Below the pieces are notes generated by a model. That model searched no databases. It was not told the DNA's origin and saw nothing but the letters and a program-made list of their open reading frames with translations. This document shows, in pieces, positions 33,722-41,826 of a stretch of DNA of 64,000 nt (position 1 is the stretch's first letter; each line of letters begins with the position of its first letter). Source of the stretch: Laceyella tengchongensis (GTDB taxonomy: Bacteria; Bacillota; Bacilli; Thermoactinomycetales; Thermoactinomycetaceae); NCBI RefSeq assembly GCF_900182735.1, contig NZ_FXTU01000006.1:124001-188000 (forward strand), written 5' to 3'. A program made the position numbers and the translations under genes.

Positions 33722-33824
33722 TGCATTTTCACCTGCCTTCTGTTGTTTGCGCTTGGGCTTTTGCGCTCATCAGTACATAGTATAATCGATTCATTTCCTG
33801 ATTAACATACGCACCCTTTATGAA

Positions 33825-33917
33825 TTATAGAAAGAGATAGGCTCCGGTGGCAAGGGTTGAAACGAGAAGCGAGAGAACAAGCACATATACCGTCACTTTG
33901 ATCCATTTTGGCTTCAC
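33825..33917 (-). CDS. prli42: Stressosome-associated miniprotein Prli42
   Basis: A 30-residue membrane miniprotein read as VKPKWIKVTVYVLVLSLLVS followed by TLATGAYLFL. The basic N-terminus, single helix and small-residue/FL end match Prli42, the conserved Firmicutes miniprotein that tethers the stressosome (RsbR) to the membrane in Listeria. GTG start at 33917, 8 nt after GAGGTG. Identification is by eye from overall pattern, so another small single-pass protein cannot be excluded. Confidence 0.7.
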   Translation of the reverse strand: MKPKWIKVTVYVLVLSLLVSTLATGAYLFL

Positions 33918-34069
33918 GATTGATTCACCTCACAACATCCTATTGTATCCAACCTTTGGGATAAAGTCCATGAAATCGCCTCTTTGCGAAAACTTCGTTC
34001 AAACAAACGTAATATTTGATATATTAAGAAGTGAAAGCGTTTTATTATGATGAGGGGGATAGCATTCAT

Positions 34070-35695
34070 ATGGAAAATAAAAGCGCAAAAAGTCGATGGG
34101 AAGAAAAAACCGTTCGCTGGTTAGAGAAAGCGCCAGAACGCAAGCAATCATTCACCACCCTCTCTGGCATTGAAGTGGAACGCTTATACACCGAACACGA
34201 AGCACGGGAAGAATGGCCCGGTGAATTCCCTTATACGCGCGGGATACACCCGACCATGTACCGCAGTCGCCTTTGGACGATGCGCCAGTACGCCGGGTTC
34301 GGATCAGCCAAAGAAACAAATGAGCGGTTTCGATATCTGTTGCAACAGGGGCAATCGGGCTTGAGCGTTGCTTTCGATCTTCCGACCCAAATCGGCTATG
34401 ACTCTGATGATCCCATGGCGATGGGAGAAGTGGGGAAAGTAGGGGTGGCGATCGATTCCCTTCGGGACATGGAACAATTGTTTGCGGGGATTCCCTTGGA
34501 TCAAGTTAGCACGTCGATGACCATCAATGCCCCTGCAGCGATTTTGTTAGCGATGGTGATTGCCGTTGGCGAAAAGCAAGGCGTTAAGCCGGAGCAGTTA
34601 CGCGGCACCATTCAAAACGACATCCTCAAAGAGTACATTGCGCGGGGCACCTACATTTTTCCGCCCCAACCGTCGATGCGCTTGATCACTGACATTTTTC
34701 AGTATTGTGCGGAACATGTACCCAAGTGGAACACGATCAGCATCAGCGGCTACCACATTCGCGAAGCCGGATCCACCGCCGTGCAAGAAGTCGCTTTCAC
34801 TTTGGCCAACGGCATTCAATATGTGGAAGCGGCCTTGGAGGCGGGCTTGGAAGTAGACCAATTTGCGCCGCGACTCTCTTTTTTCTTCAACGCGCACAAC
34901 CACTTTTTTGAAGAAATCGCCAAATTCCGCGCCGCAAGAAGGTTATGGGCTAAAATCATGAAACATCGTTTCCATGCGTCGAACGAGCGCTCGTTACAGC
35001 TTCGGTTCCATACCCAGACGGGTGGGTCGACATTGACTGCGCAACAGCCGGACAACAACATTGTGCGGGTCACCCTGCAAGCGTTGGCGGCAGTGCTTGG
35101 GGGAACGCAGAGCTTGCACACCAACGCCAGGGATGAAGCTTTGGCCTTGCCCACGGAAGAGTCGGCGCGAATCGCCCTGCGCACGCAACAGATTATCGCT
35201 TACGAAAGCGGCGTGGCCGACACAGTGGACCCGTTGGGCGGTTCCCACTACATCGAGACGCTGACAGACCAGATCGAGCAAGAGGCAGAAGCGCTGATCA
35301 AGCGGATTGATGAGTTAGGGGGAGCGGTGCATGCTGTGGAGCAAGGGTTTATGCAACGGGAAATTCGCCGGGTAGCGCTGGAAACACAACGGAAAATCGA
35401 GCGCGGTGAAGAAGTGGTGGTGGGGGTGAACAAGTTCACCTTGGAGAATGAAACGCAACCGCCACTTCTGCGGGTCAACCCGGCCTTTGCCAAAGAACAG
35501 ATCGCGGCGTTGAAAGAATTGCGGGCGACGCGCGATCAAGAAGCGGTGAACCAGGCGTTGGCGCGGCTTAAACAGGCTGCGGCGGGAACGGAAAATGTGA
35601 TGCCTAGCATACTGGAGGCAGTCAAAGCGTATGCCACAGTGGGTGAAATCTGCAACACATTGAGAGCGGTGTTTGGTGAATATAAACCAGTCTAG
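34070..35695 (+). CDS. mutA: Methylmalonyl-CoA mutase, large (catalytic) subunit
   Basis: Adenosylcobalamin-dependent interconversion of methylmalonyl-CoA and succinyl-CoA. 541 residues make the TIM-barrel half only; the B12 domain is the next gene. Substrate-deciding residues fit MCM rather than isobutyryl- or hydroxyisobutyryl-CoA mutases: Tyr74 in WTMRQYAGFG and Arg192 in KEYIARGTYIFPP. GQSGLSVAFDLPTQIGYDSD and GGTQSLHTNARDEALALPTE are family marks. ATG 34070 follows GAGGGGG; an upstream in-frame GTG (34031) adds 13 residues without clear benefit. Heads the methylmalonyl-CoA operon. Confidence 0.93.
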   Translation: MENKSAKSRWEEKTVRWLEKAPERKQSFTTLSGIEVERLYTEHEAREEWPGEFPYTRGIHPTMYRSRLWTMRQYAGFGSAKETNERFRYLLQQGQSGLSVAFDLPTQIGYDSDDPMAMGEVGKVGVAIDSLRDMEQLFAGIPLDQVSTSMTINAPAAILLAMVIAVGEKQGVKPEQLRGTIQNDILKEYIARGTYIFPPQPSMRLITDIFQYCAEHVPKWNTISISGYHIREAGSTAVQEVAFTLANGIQYVEAALEAGLEVDQFAPRLSFFFNAHNHFFEEIAKFRAARRLWAKIMKHRFHASNERSLQLRFHTQTGGSTLTAQQPDNNIVRVTLQALAAVLGGTQSLHTNARDEALALPTEESARIALRTQQIIAYESGVADTVDPLGGSHYIETLTDQIEQEAEALIKRIDELGGAVHAVEQGFMQREIRRVALETQRKIERGEEVVVGVNKFTLENETQPPLLRVNPAFAKEQIAALKELRATRDQEAVNQALARLKQAAAGTENVMPSILEAVKAYATVGEICNTLRAVFGEYKPV

Positions 35696-35707
35696 GAGGA
35701 AATGGAC

Positions 35708-36118
35708 ATGAATCGACCAATTCGCGTACTCATAGCCAAGCCTGGTTTAGACGGGCATGATCGCGGGGCGCTAATCATCGCCCAAGCTTTGCGGGATGAA
35801 GGGATGGAAGTGATTTACACCGGTTTGCGACAGACTCCGGCGCAAATTGTCGCCACCGCGATTCAAGAAGATGTGGATGTGATCGGATTATCTTGTTTGT
35901 CTGGAGCCCATAATGAACTGTTTCCCGAAGTGGTGCGGTTGCTCAGGGAACAACAGGCCGACGACATAGTGGTTGTCGGGGGCGGAGTCATTCCACAAGA
36001 AGATATTGCGTACCTGAAAGAGCAAGGTGTGGCCGAAGTGTTTACATCCGGCACGACAACGACAGAAACAGCTGAATTCATCCGGCGAGTGGTCAAGGAA
36101 AAGGGGGTTCAGGCATGA
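35708..36118 (+). CDS. mutB: Methylmalonyl-CoA mutase, cobalamin-binding subunit
   Basis: Carries the cobalamin cofactor for the upstream catalytic subunit. 136 residues of B12-binding Rossmann type: DxHxxG motif at D15-H17-G20 (LDGHDRGALI), SCLSGAHNELFPEV and VVVGGGVIPQEDI. ATG 35708 lies 7 nt after AGGAGGA; the ATG at 35702 is too close. It overlaps the epimerase gene by 4 bp (ATGA). Confidence 0.93.
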   Translation: MNRPIRVLIAKPGLDGHDRGALIIAQALRDEGMEVIYTGLRQTPAQIVATAIQEDVDVIGLSCLSGAHNELFPEVVRLLREQQADDIVVVGGGVIPQEDIAYLKEQGVAEVFTSGTTTTETAEFIRRVVKEKGVQA

Positions 36119-36537
36119 AGTGCCCCCCTCAAAAAATCAGTCATATCGGCATTGCGGTTTGGGATTTGAAGAAGGCTTGCGCCTGGTACCAAGAAGTACT
36201 GGGATTAACTTTGGAAGGCATGGAGGAGGTGGAAAGTGAACAGGTGCGGGTCGGTTTCTTGCGCATCGGGGAAAGCCGGATTGAACTGCTTGAGCCGATG
36301 TCCAAAGAGAGTGCTATCCACAAATATCTGGTGCGGTACGGCGAGGGAATCCATCATGTCGCCCTTGAAGTGAGTGACATCAAAACCAGGTTGCGGGAAG
36401 TGGCTGAGCGGGGGGTTCGCCTGATCAATGAAGAGCCCAAACCCGGTGCGCACCAGATGAATATCGCTTTTCTTCATCCAAAATCAACGGGCGGCGTATT
36501 ACTAGAATTGTGCGAAGCGCGGGAAAACGCAGAATGA
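36115..36537 (+). CDS. mce: Methylmalonyl-CoA epimerase
   Basis: Interconverts R- and S-methylmalonyl-CoA so the carboxyltransferase and mutase can work on one pool. 140 residues, vicinal-oxygen-chelate fold: metal ligands His in ISHIGIAVWDL, His in GIHHVALEVSDI and Glu in GVLLELCEA. ATGA overlap with the previous gene shows coupling; GGGGG upstream. Confidence 0.93.
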   Translation: MKCPPQKISHIGIAVWDLKKACAWYQEVLGLTLEGMEEVESEQVRVGFLRIGESRIELLEPMSKESAIHKYLVRYGEGIHHVALEVSDIKTRLREVAERGVRLINEEPKPGAHQMNIAFLHPKSTGGVLLELCEARENAE

Positions 36538-36550
36538 GGATGTGACATCA

Positions 36551-38101
36551 ATGGATATGTACAAGAAAATTGAAGAGATGGAAGCCAAACGGAGCAAAGT
36601 GGAGCTAGGCGGAGGAGAACTGCGGATCCGGTCGCAACACAAGCGCGGGAAACTGACGGCCCGGGAACGGCTCGACCTTTTGCTGGACGAGGGCTCATTT
36701 GTTGAATTAAATGCGTTTGTGGAACACCGCGCCACGCACTTTGGCATGGAGCACACGGAAGCTCCCGGTGAAGGGGTGGTGACGGGCTACGGAAAGATCC
36801 ACGGCCGGCTCGTGTATGTATTTGCCCAGGATTTCACCGTGTTTGGTGGGGCGCTGGGGGAAATGCATGCCTTGAAAATTGCCAAAGTGATGGATTTGGC
36901 GGCGAAAAACGGAGCACCGATCATCGGCCTGAACGACTCGGGAGGAGCACGCATCCAAGAAGGAGTCGTATCGTTGGATGGTTATGGCCATATCTTCTAT
37001 CGCAACTCGATTTATTCTGGCGTGATTCCGCAGATATCGGTGATCTTGGGGCCATGTGCGGGTGGTGCAGTCTATTCCCCCGCGATCACCGACTTCGTGT
37101 TTATGGTAGAGGATACAAGTCAGATGTTTATCACCGGTCCCAAGGTGATCGAGGCTGTCACCAAGGAGAAGATCACGGCGGAGGAATTGGGTGGAGCAAA
37201 AATGCACGCTACTATGAGCGGCAATGTTCATTTCACCGCGCCTACGGAAACGGAAGTGTTGGAGGAGGTGCGGCGGCTGTGTACTTATCTGCCACAGAGC
37301 AACCGGGAAAATCCACCCCGTCGGGAGTGGGAGGAGCAAGGAGATGACTGGGTAGAAGCGCTGGCCGATAAGGTGCCGGTGGAAGGAACGCGCGTTTATG
37401 ATGTGCGGGAAGTGATTCAAGCGGTGGTGGATCAAGGAGATTTTATGGAAGTGCATCGTCATTTCGCCCGTAACATCGTCGTCGGTTTTGGTCGGATCGC
37501 GGGACGCACCGTGGGCCTTGTTGCCAATCAGCCGAAAGTGATGGCGGGAAGTTTGGATATTGATTCGTCGGATAAGCTGAGCCGCTTTATCCGTTTTTGC
37601 GATTGCTTCAACATCCCGTTGATCACGTTTGTCGACGTCACTGGCTTTTTCCCAGGCGTAAATCAGGAGCACCATGGCATCATCCGGCACGGCGCCAAGA
37701 TCTTGTACGCATATTCGGAGGCGACTGTACCCAAGATTACAGTGATCCTGCGCAAAGCATTTGGCGGCGCTTATGTGGCGCTGAACAGTAAAGCGATTGG
37801 GGCTGATCTGGTGTACGCCTGGCCCTGCGCCGAAATTGCGGTGATGGGCGCGGAAGGCGCGGCCAATATCATCTTCCAACGTGAGATTGCGGACAGTGAA
37901 CAGCCGGAAGAGACCAGACAGCGGCGGATCGCGGAATATCGCGAAAAGTTTTCCAACCCCTATGTGGCCGCGGCGCATGGCATGGTGGATGATGTGATCG
38001 ATCCGCGCGCCACCAGACAAAAACTGATCAGCGCTCTGGAAATGCTGGAACAGAAACAGGAAAGCCGTCCAGCTAAAAAGCATGGAAACATCCCTTTGTG
38101 A
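36551..38101 (+). CDS. mmdA: Acyl-CoA carboxyltransferase (methylmalonyl-CoA decarboxylase alpha / propionyl-CoA carboxylase beta)
   Basis: Carboxyl transfer between biotin and propionyl/methylmalonyl-CoA. 516 residues in two crotonase-like halves: RGKLTARERLDLLLDEGSF, GLNDSGGARIQEGV and GPCAGGAVYSPAITDF in the first, and DVTGFFPGVNQEHHGIIRHG and RKAFGGAYVALNSKAIGADL in the second. No biotin carboxylase partner is in this operon; AccC (at the left end) or a distant gene could serve, or it may act as decarboxylase. ATG 36551 chosen; weak GAGGA 10 nt upstream. Same position as yqjD in B. subtilis. Confidence 0.94.
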   Translation: MDMYKKIEEMEAKRSKVELGGGELRIRSQHKRGKLTARERLDLLLDEGSFVELNAFVEHRATHFGMEHTEAPGEGVVTGYGKIHGRLVYVFAQDFTVFGGALGEMHALKIAKVMDLAAKNGAPIIGLNDSGGARIQEGVVSLDGYGHIFYRNSIYSGVIPQISVILGPCAGGAVYSPAITDFVFMVEDTSQMFITGPKVIEAVTKEKITAEELGGAKMHATMSGNVHFTAPTETEVLEEVRRLCTYLPQSNRENPPRREWEEQGDDWVEALADKVPVEGTRVYDVREVIQAVVDQGDFMEVHRHFARNIVVGFGRIAGRTVGLVANQPKVMAGSLDIDSSDKLSRFIRFCDCFNIPLITFVDVTGFFPGVNQEHHGIIRHGAKILYAYSEATVPKITVILRKAFGGAYVALNSKAIGADLVYAWPCAEIAVMGAEGAANIIFQREIADSEQPEETRQRRIAEYREKFSNPYVAAAHGMVDDVIDPRATRQKLISALEMLEQKQESRPAKKHGNIPL

Positions 38102-38113
38102 TAGGGATGAGAA

Positions 38114-38149
38114 GCACTGGCGAGGCCGTCTCTGGCCCCGGTGCTTTTT
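38114..38149 (+). terminator. Terminator of the methylmalonyl-CoA operon
   Basis: GCACTGG / CCGGTGC outer stem with GGCC/GGCC inner stem, followed by TTTTTC. Confidence 0.8.
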
Positions 38150-38253
38150 CTATTGTATGTGAATAAAAAAAATTAAATTGGACATAATAGGGGCAAAGCC
38201 AGTTTTCCCATGATGTGGCAATCTTCTAACTACCGGAGTGGAGGAAAATAGCA

Positions 38254-38390
38254 CTAGGGTGTGTCTGGCATATCAAGTTGGTAGGGAAGAAGCGGCGGAA
38301 AAACCTTTTCTCGAGGAGCGCCTCGTCACGCGTGAAGCGAATGAGAAAATGGTTTTGGAGCCGCTGGCCTATGCATCAGACACGCTCTAG
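38254..38390 (+). repeat. MITE-like element, copy 1
   Basis: 137-bp element bounded by CTAGGGTGTGTCTG and CAGACACGCTCTAG (14-bp terminal inverted repeats with two mismatches). A second 137-bp copy, about 90% identical by eye but inverted, is at 50540. No transposase is encoded; internal codons form only a fragment. Probably mobilised in trans by an unseen insertion sequence. Confidence 0.85.
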
Positions 38391-38636
38391 AAAATTGTTT
38401 CATTTAAATATAGAATGAGTAATGAGGAGTTGCTGAAAAATTTCGGATTACAAAGCGAACAACTGGCAAAAAAATGGCAAATTTTATAGCTTTGTACAGG
38501 CTTTTTTCGCCAAACCGCTGTCAATAACCAAAGATCCACGTTTTTTGCCTGATTTTAGGTCTTTGGTTGCCAACAAGTTGAATTGAGTCATGGTAAAATA
38601 GGTAGTAATTTTATCGGGTGATTGGAGGAGTAACGC
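38391..38636. other. Non-coding stretch before the M20 peptidase gene
   Basis: AT-rich and gene-free. It holds an imperfect hairpin with 9-bp arms, AACCAAAGA (38526-38534) and TCTTTGGTT (38560-38568), around a T-rich loop. Could be a remnant of a mobile element or a leader; nothing else recognised. Confidence 0.4.
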
Positions 38637-39794
38637 GTGGTAGACCAACAGCGTTTAATCGATGAATTTATAGAATTAGTAAAAACGGATAGTGAGACAG
38701 GTGAGGAAAGAGCCATTTGTGACCTTCTGACCCAAAAACTGACGGAGTTGGGGTTAGATGTGGTTGAGGATGGCTCTGCTCAATTGACGGGGCATGGCGC
38801 GGGCAATTTGGTGGCGACACTGAAAGGAACGGTTCCGGGGGCACCTAAGATCTATTTTACCTGCCATATGGACACCGTCGCTCCGGGCAAAGGGATCAAG
38901 CCGCAAATCAACGGCGATGTGATCGAATCCGACGGCACCACCATCCTTGGTGCGGATGATAAAGCCGGCTTGGCAGCACTGTTGGAGGGAATCCGCCTGT
39001 TGAAAGAAAAAGGGCTTCCTCACGGACAAATCCAATTGCTCATCACTGCCGGGGAAGAATCTGGTTTGATTGGGTCTCGCCATCTGGATATGTCTCTGGT
39101 AGACGCCGATTTCGGGTTTGCCATGGATTCCGATGGAGAGGTGGGCGAAATCATCACGTCGGCTCCGTCGCAAGTAAAAGTGCTAGCAACCATTTATGGC
39201 AAAGCGGCGCATGCAGGTGTGAACCCTGAAGATGGGATTAGCGCCATCCAAGTAGCCAGTCGGGCCATCTCCAAAATGCGCTTGGGCCGGATTGACGAAG
39301 AGACGACGGCCAACATCGGTCGCTTCCAAGGAGGCACTGCATCCAATGTGATTCCGGAGCGGGTCGAAATCTTAGCTGAAGCGCGTAGCCGCAATCCGGA
39401 GAAATTGCGCCGGCAAGTGGACAGCATGGTACAAGCATTTCATGAAGCGGCTGAGGAATTCAACGCCAAAGCCGAAGTGGAAACACGTACCTTGTACCCT
39501 TCATTCCACTTTTCCGAAGAGGATCTGGTGGTGCAAAAAGCCAAAGAAGCGGTTATGCGCATTGGCCGCACGCCCCGCATTGGCGCCAGCGGTGGGGGGA
39601 GCGATGCTAACGTGATCGCCGGGCACGGCATTCCCACAGTGAATTTGGGCATCGGTTATCAGAACATCCACACCACCAGTGAACGGATGCCGATCAAAGA
39701 GTTGGTGAAAGCGGCGGAGTTGGTGGTAGCTCTGATCGAAGAATCGGCGAAGGTAGGGGTGGCCGCTACGGGTAGCGGTTCTTTGGGGAAATAG
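38637..39794 (+). CDS. yqjE: M20 family metallopeptidase, PepT-like (YqjE)
   Basis: Zinc aminopeptidase/tripeptidase-like enzyme, cytoplasmic. 385 residues: zinc ligand His in FTCHMDTVAPGKG, bridging Asp in LGADDKAGLAALLEG, catalytic Glu pair in TAGEESGLIGSRH, a dimerisation insert starting AAHAGVNPEDGISAIQVA and C-terminal His in NIHTTSERMPIKELV. GTG start 6 nt after GGAGGAG. Follows mmdA as yqjE follows yqjD in Bacillus. Exact peptide substrate unknown. Confidence 0.92.
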   Translation: MVDQQRLIDEFIELVKTDSETGEERAICDLLTQKLTELGLDVVEDGSAQLTGHGAGNLVATLKGTVPGAPKIYFTCHMDTVAPGKGIKPQINGDVIESDGTTILGADDKAGLAALLEGIRLLKEKGLPHGQIQLLITAGEESGLIGSRHLDMSLVDADFGFAMDSDGEVGEIITSAPSQVKVLATIYGKAAHAGVNPEDGISAIQVASRAISKMRLGRIDEETTANIGRFQGGTASNVIPERVEILAEARSRNPEKLRRQVDSMVQAFHEAAEEFNAKAEVETRTLYPSFHFSEEDLVVQKAKEAVMRIGRTPRIGASGGGSDANVIAGHGIPTVNLGIGYQNIHTTSERMPIKELVKAAELVVALIEESAKVGVAATGSGSLGK

Positions 39795-39905
39795 GTTGTT
39801 AGCCCGTTTTTGACGCAATCATTATTCTGGATGGTTGGGTTGAAAAATATTCCCTGTTTGTTGAAAAAATGAAGTAACCATCGAATGGCCAATCCCAGTC
39901 ATGTG

Positions 39906-39944
39906 AACAAAAAACGGTCTCCCGTCGGAGGCCGTTTGCTTTTC
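39906..39944. terminator. Bidirectional terminator between yqjE and ecsC-family gene
   Basis: Eleven-bp stem AAACGGTCTCC / GGAGGCCGTTT with 4-nt loop, A run on the left and GCTTTTC on the right. Confidence 0.8.
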
Positions 39945-40773
39945 ATAAATTGTATTTTGCCAATCCATCATCGCTGTCCATGCGGGCTAATTTTTCCAAG
40001 ACCCGGCGTTTGCGGTAGAGCATTTGTCCTGCTTCCGCCACTTCATCGATGGTGGAACGGTTGATGTAGGCGCCGAAGATGATTCCTACGACGGGAACGA
40101 GCTGGAACAGTTTTTTCCAGCCATAGTTGTCCCGGTAAGTAAAGATCACTTCGCGCCACCCCTCCAATTTGGAGATGGATTCGCCAACTTGTGCTGTTTC
40201 GGCCGCCGCTAGTTCTTTGATGATCGCTTGCTTGCCGACGAAGTCACTGGAAGCGAATTGCAGGCATTTGACGATGAAAATGCGCTCATGTTTGTCCTTG
40301 GGATTGTAGCCGTAACTTAGCGCCATCTCTTGCAGAACCTTCAGTGAAAGGCCCAAGAGGGCGGGGATGTCAATAGCTAGGGTGAATACTCCGCCAAAGC
40401 CCGTTGTCGCTCCTTGCATGGTGGCGAATTGCTTGCGTGATTCTTTCAATTCCTCCGCCACTTTATCCATCGTGTGAAGCGGAAGAGCTGGCACTTTGTC
40501 CAATGCGAGGTAATCGGGACGAAGTTGGGCTTCTTTGGCCAGTTGAGTGATAATTTCTTTATCGCTGATCAAATACTGCCCGCCTGTTTGGATGTAGCCC
40601 CCCAATTCATCGAGAATTTTGCCTAGCCATTCATGCACGATGTTGGGAGTGATGCGGTCGAGCAGGGCGAAAGGGATTCTGCCTAATTTTTCCCAAAACC
40701 ACAAATCCTTTTGATCTTGTTCCCATTTTTCTATTTCTTTTAATGCTTCCAATAGCATTTCCCGGTTTTCCAT
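39943..40773 (-). CDS. EcsC family protein
   Basis: 276 residues. The central block GFGGVFTLAIDIPALLGLSLKVLQEMALSYGY and the C-terminal KLFQLVPVVGIIFGAYINRS are typical of the EcsC family, peripheral/membrane-linked proteins named after the B. subtilis Ecs ABC transporter locus; biochemical role unknown. Two hydrophobic stretches could dip into the membrane. ATG 40773 follows GAGGGATGG; another ATG at 40791 overlaps that site. Second gene of a minus-strand pair with the winged-helix gene. Divergent from the retron locus. Confidence 0.85.
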   Translation of the reverse strand: MENREMLLEALKEIEKWEQDQKDLWFWEKLGRIPFALLDRITPNIVHEWLGKILDELGGYIQTGGQYLISDKEIITQLAKEAQLRPDYLALDKVPALPLHTMDKVAEELKESRKQFATMQGATTGFGGVFTLAIDIPALLGLSLKVLQEMALSYGYNPKDKHERIFIVKCLQFASSDFVGKQAIIKELAAAETAQVGESISKLEGWREVIFTYRDNYGWKKLFQLVPVVGIIFGAYINRSTIDEVAEAGQMLYRKRRVLEKLARMDSDDGLAKYNL

Positions 40774-40805
40774 AATGGTTCCATCCCTCATTCACTAATG
40801 CTTAG

Positions 40806-41348
40806 TTACCGTCGGAAAGACTCTTTGTTGCCACCGACCACATTGAGTGCGGCTTGGTAGGCCGCGATGATCTGGTCCAATTGGGCTCGCTCCGTAGGGG
40901 TGAGGCGTGTCCGGTTCTGTGCCAGGTAAGTTTGCAAGCTGTCGAACCGTTGGGTGAGGTGATCACATTCCAACTTGATCAGCCCTACTACTGGGGAAGG
41001 CTCCTGATCACTAACCTCAGTGTGTGTCGGGAGCGGTTCATAGCGTTTGATTTTCACCATGGTGCGATAATGCAATCCGTCTTTTCCTTTGAGTTGCCCC
41101 AAATGGGTCAATTCGATGAAATCGCGGTCTGCCAACCGAACTAAGGCACGCCGGATGGTTGACCGCGTCAGGTCGAGGTATTTTTCCAATTGCCGGTAGG
41201 AAATGATGCAAGCCCCTTTGGGAATGAGAACTTGGTACTCTGGATGGATCATTTCCTCCGGAGCCGCCAACCGGACCAGTTCAAAATAGGTTTGCCTCTC
41301 ACGTGGGGTGAGTTGGTCCAGCTTGGCCTGATAAGGCTGAACTTTCAT
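40806..41348 (-). CDS. Winged-helix DNA-binding protein (putative transcription regulator)
   Basis: 180 residues. Middle region IISYRQLEKYLDLTRSTIRRALVRLADRDFIEL is a clear helix-turn-helix with wing, as in GntR/replication-initiator-type domains. The N-terminus (LTPRERQTYFELVRLAAPEE) and C-terminus (LTPTERAQLDQIIAAYQAAL) look helical. ATG after AAGGGAGTG. It is transcribed divergently from the retron RNA promoter, sharing ~160 bp, so it might control either side; no direct evidence. Confidence 0.8.
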   Translation of the reverse strand: MKVQPYQAKLDQLTPRERQTYFELVRLAAPEEMIHPEYQVLIPKGACIISYRQLEKYLDLTRSTIRRALVRLADRDFIELTHLGQLKGKDGLHYRTMVKIKRYEPLPTHTEVSDQEPSPVVGLIKLECDHLTQRFDSLQTYLAQNRTRLTPTERAQLDQIIAAYQAALNVVGGNKESFRR

Positions 41349-41506
41349 GTTGTCACTCCCTTGATGTCATAAGCCGAATGGTTCGTAGAGGTGTCGATTT
41401 GGCGCAATGTGGGTTGCATCATCATTTTAACCCAGCGCGGGCGCTGGAGGAAGTGCTGGGTCAGATGAAGGATTGTAAGGATTTGCATCGCTTAAATTAT
41501 TTTGTA

Positions 41507-41535
41507 TTGACATTTCAATTCGATTAATTCATAAT
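41507..41535 (+). promoter_or_regulatory. Promoter of the retron RNA
   Basis: Perfect -35 TTGACA (41507-41512), 17-bp spacer, CATAAT -10 (41530-41535), predicting transcription from about 41542, 15 nt before the a1 arm. Confidence 0.8.
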
Positions 41536-41556
41536 ACTATTTGTACATAAAAGAAG

Positions 41557-41766
41557 ACTTTGTCTAGCCGTTTGCACGGTGATACGCTGTGCAGGACATG
41601 ATGGAAAACATTCATCACCCGGCTCCGCGTTACTTAGTCAGCCCTAGTGCACCCCTTAGTGCGTTAGGTTCTGCCTAAGCAGGCGTAGCCGGACCTAACG
41701 ACTAAGGGGGTGCACTAGGGCTTATTCAGTGCGAACCCAGATCCGAAGACTGTTAGTAGACAAAGT
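41557..41766 (+). ncRNA. Retron msr-msd noncoding RNA
   Basis: The termini pair over 10 bp: a1 ACTTTGTCTA (41557-41566) and a2 TAGACAAAGT (41757-41766). TAGC at 41565-41568 places the branching guanosine at 41567. The msr part forms hairpins at 41573-41593 (TGCAC/GTGCA) and 41599-41617 (TGATGGA/TTCATCA). The msd part has a ~29-bp hairpin, arms 41640-41669 and 41693-41722, with one bulged base per arm, and a GCCT/AGGC stem-loop in its apical loop. All elements expected of a retron RNA occur in order; no msDNA evidence is available from sequence alone. Confidence 0.87.
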
Positions 41767-41772
41767 GATTCA

Positions 41773-41808
41773 TGCCTGACTCGGGGATCCGGGTCGGGCA
41801 TTCTTTTT
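41773..41808 (+). terminator. Terminator between retron RNA and its protein genes
   Basis: TGCCTGAC / GTCGGGCA stem with inner CGG/CCG, then TTCTTTTT. It would yield separate retron RNA with only partial read-through into the protein operon. Confidence 0.8.
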
Positions 41809-41826
41809 ACTTAAGGAGGATGGGGA

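Noticed and set aside
36707..38083. 458-aa open frame antisense to mmdA
   Set aside because: Mirror of a strongly coding plus-strand gene; His/Arg-rich translation without motifs, no ribosome site. Same reasoning for long antisense frames at 24133-25227, 28821-29813, 30125-30949 and 12139-12864.
41640..41722. Long inverted repeat first read as a MITE or terminator
   Set aside because: No T run follows it, it lacks terminal duplications, and it is flanked by a1/a2 complementarity and a TAGC site, so it fits the msd stem of the retron RNA instead.
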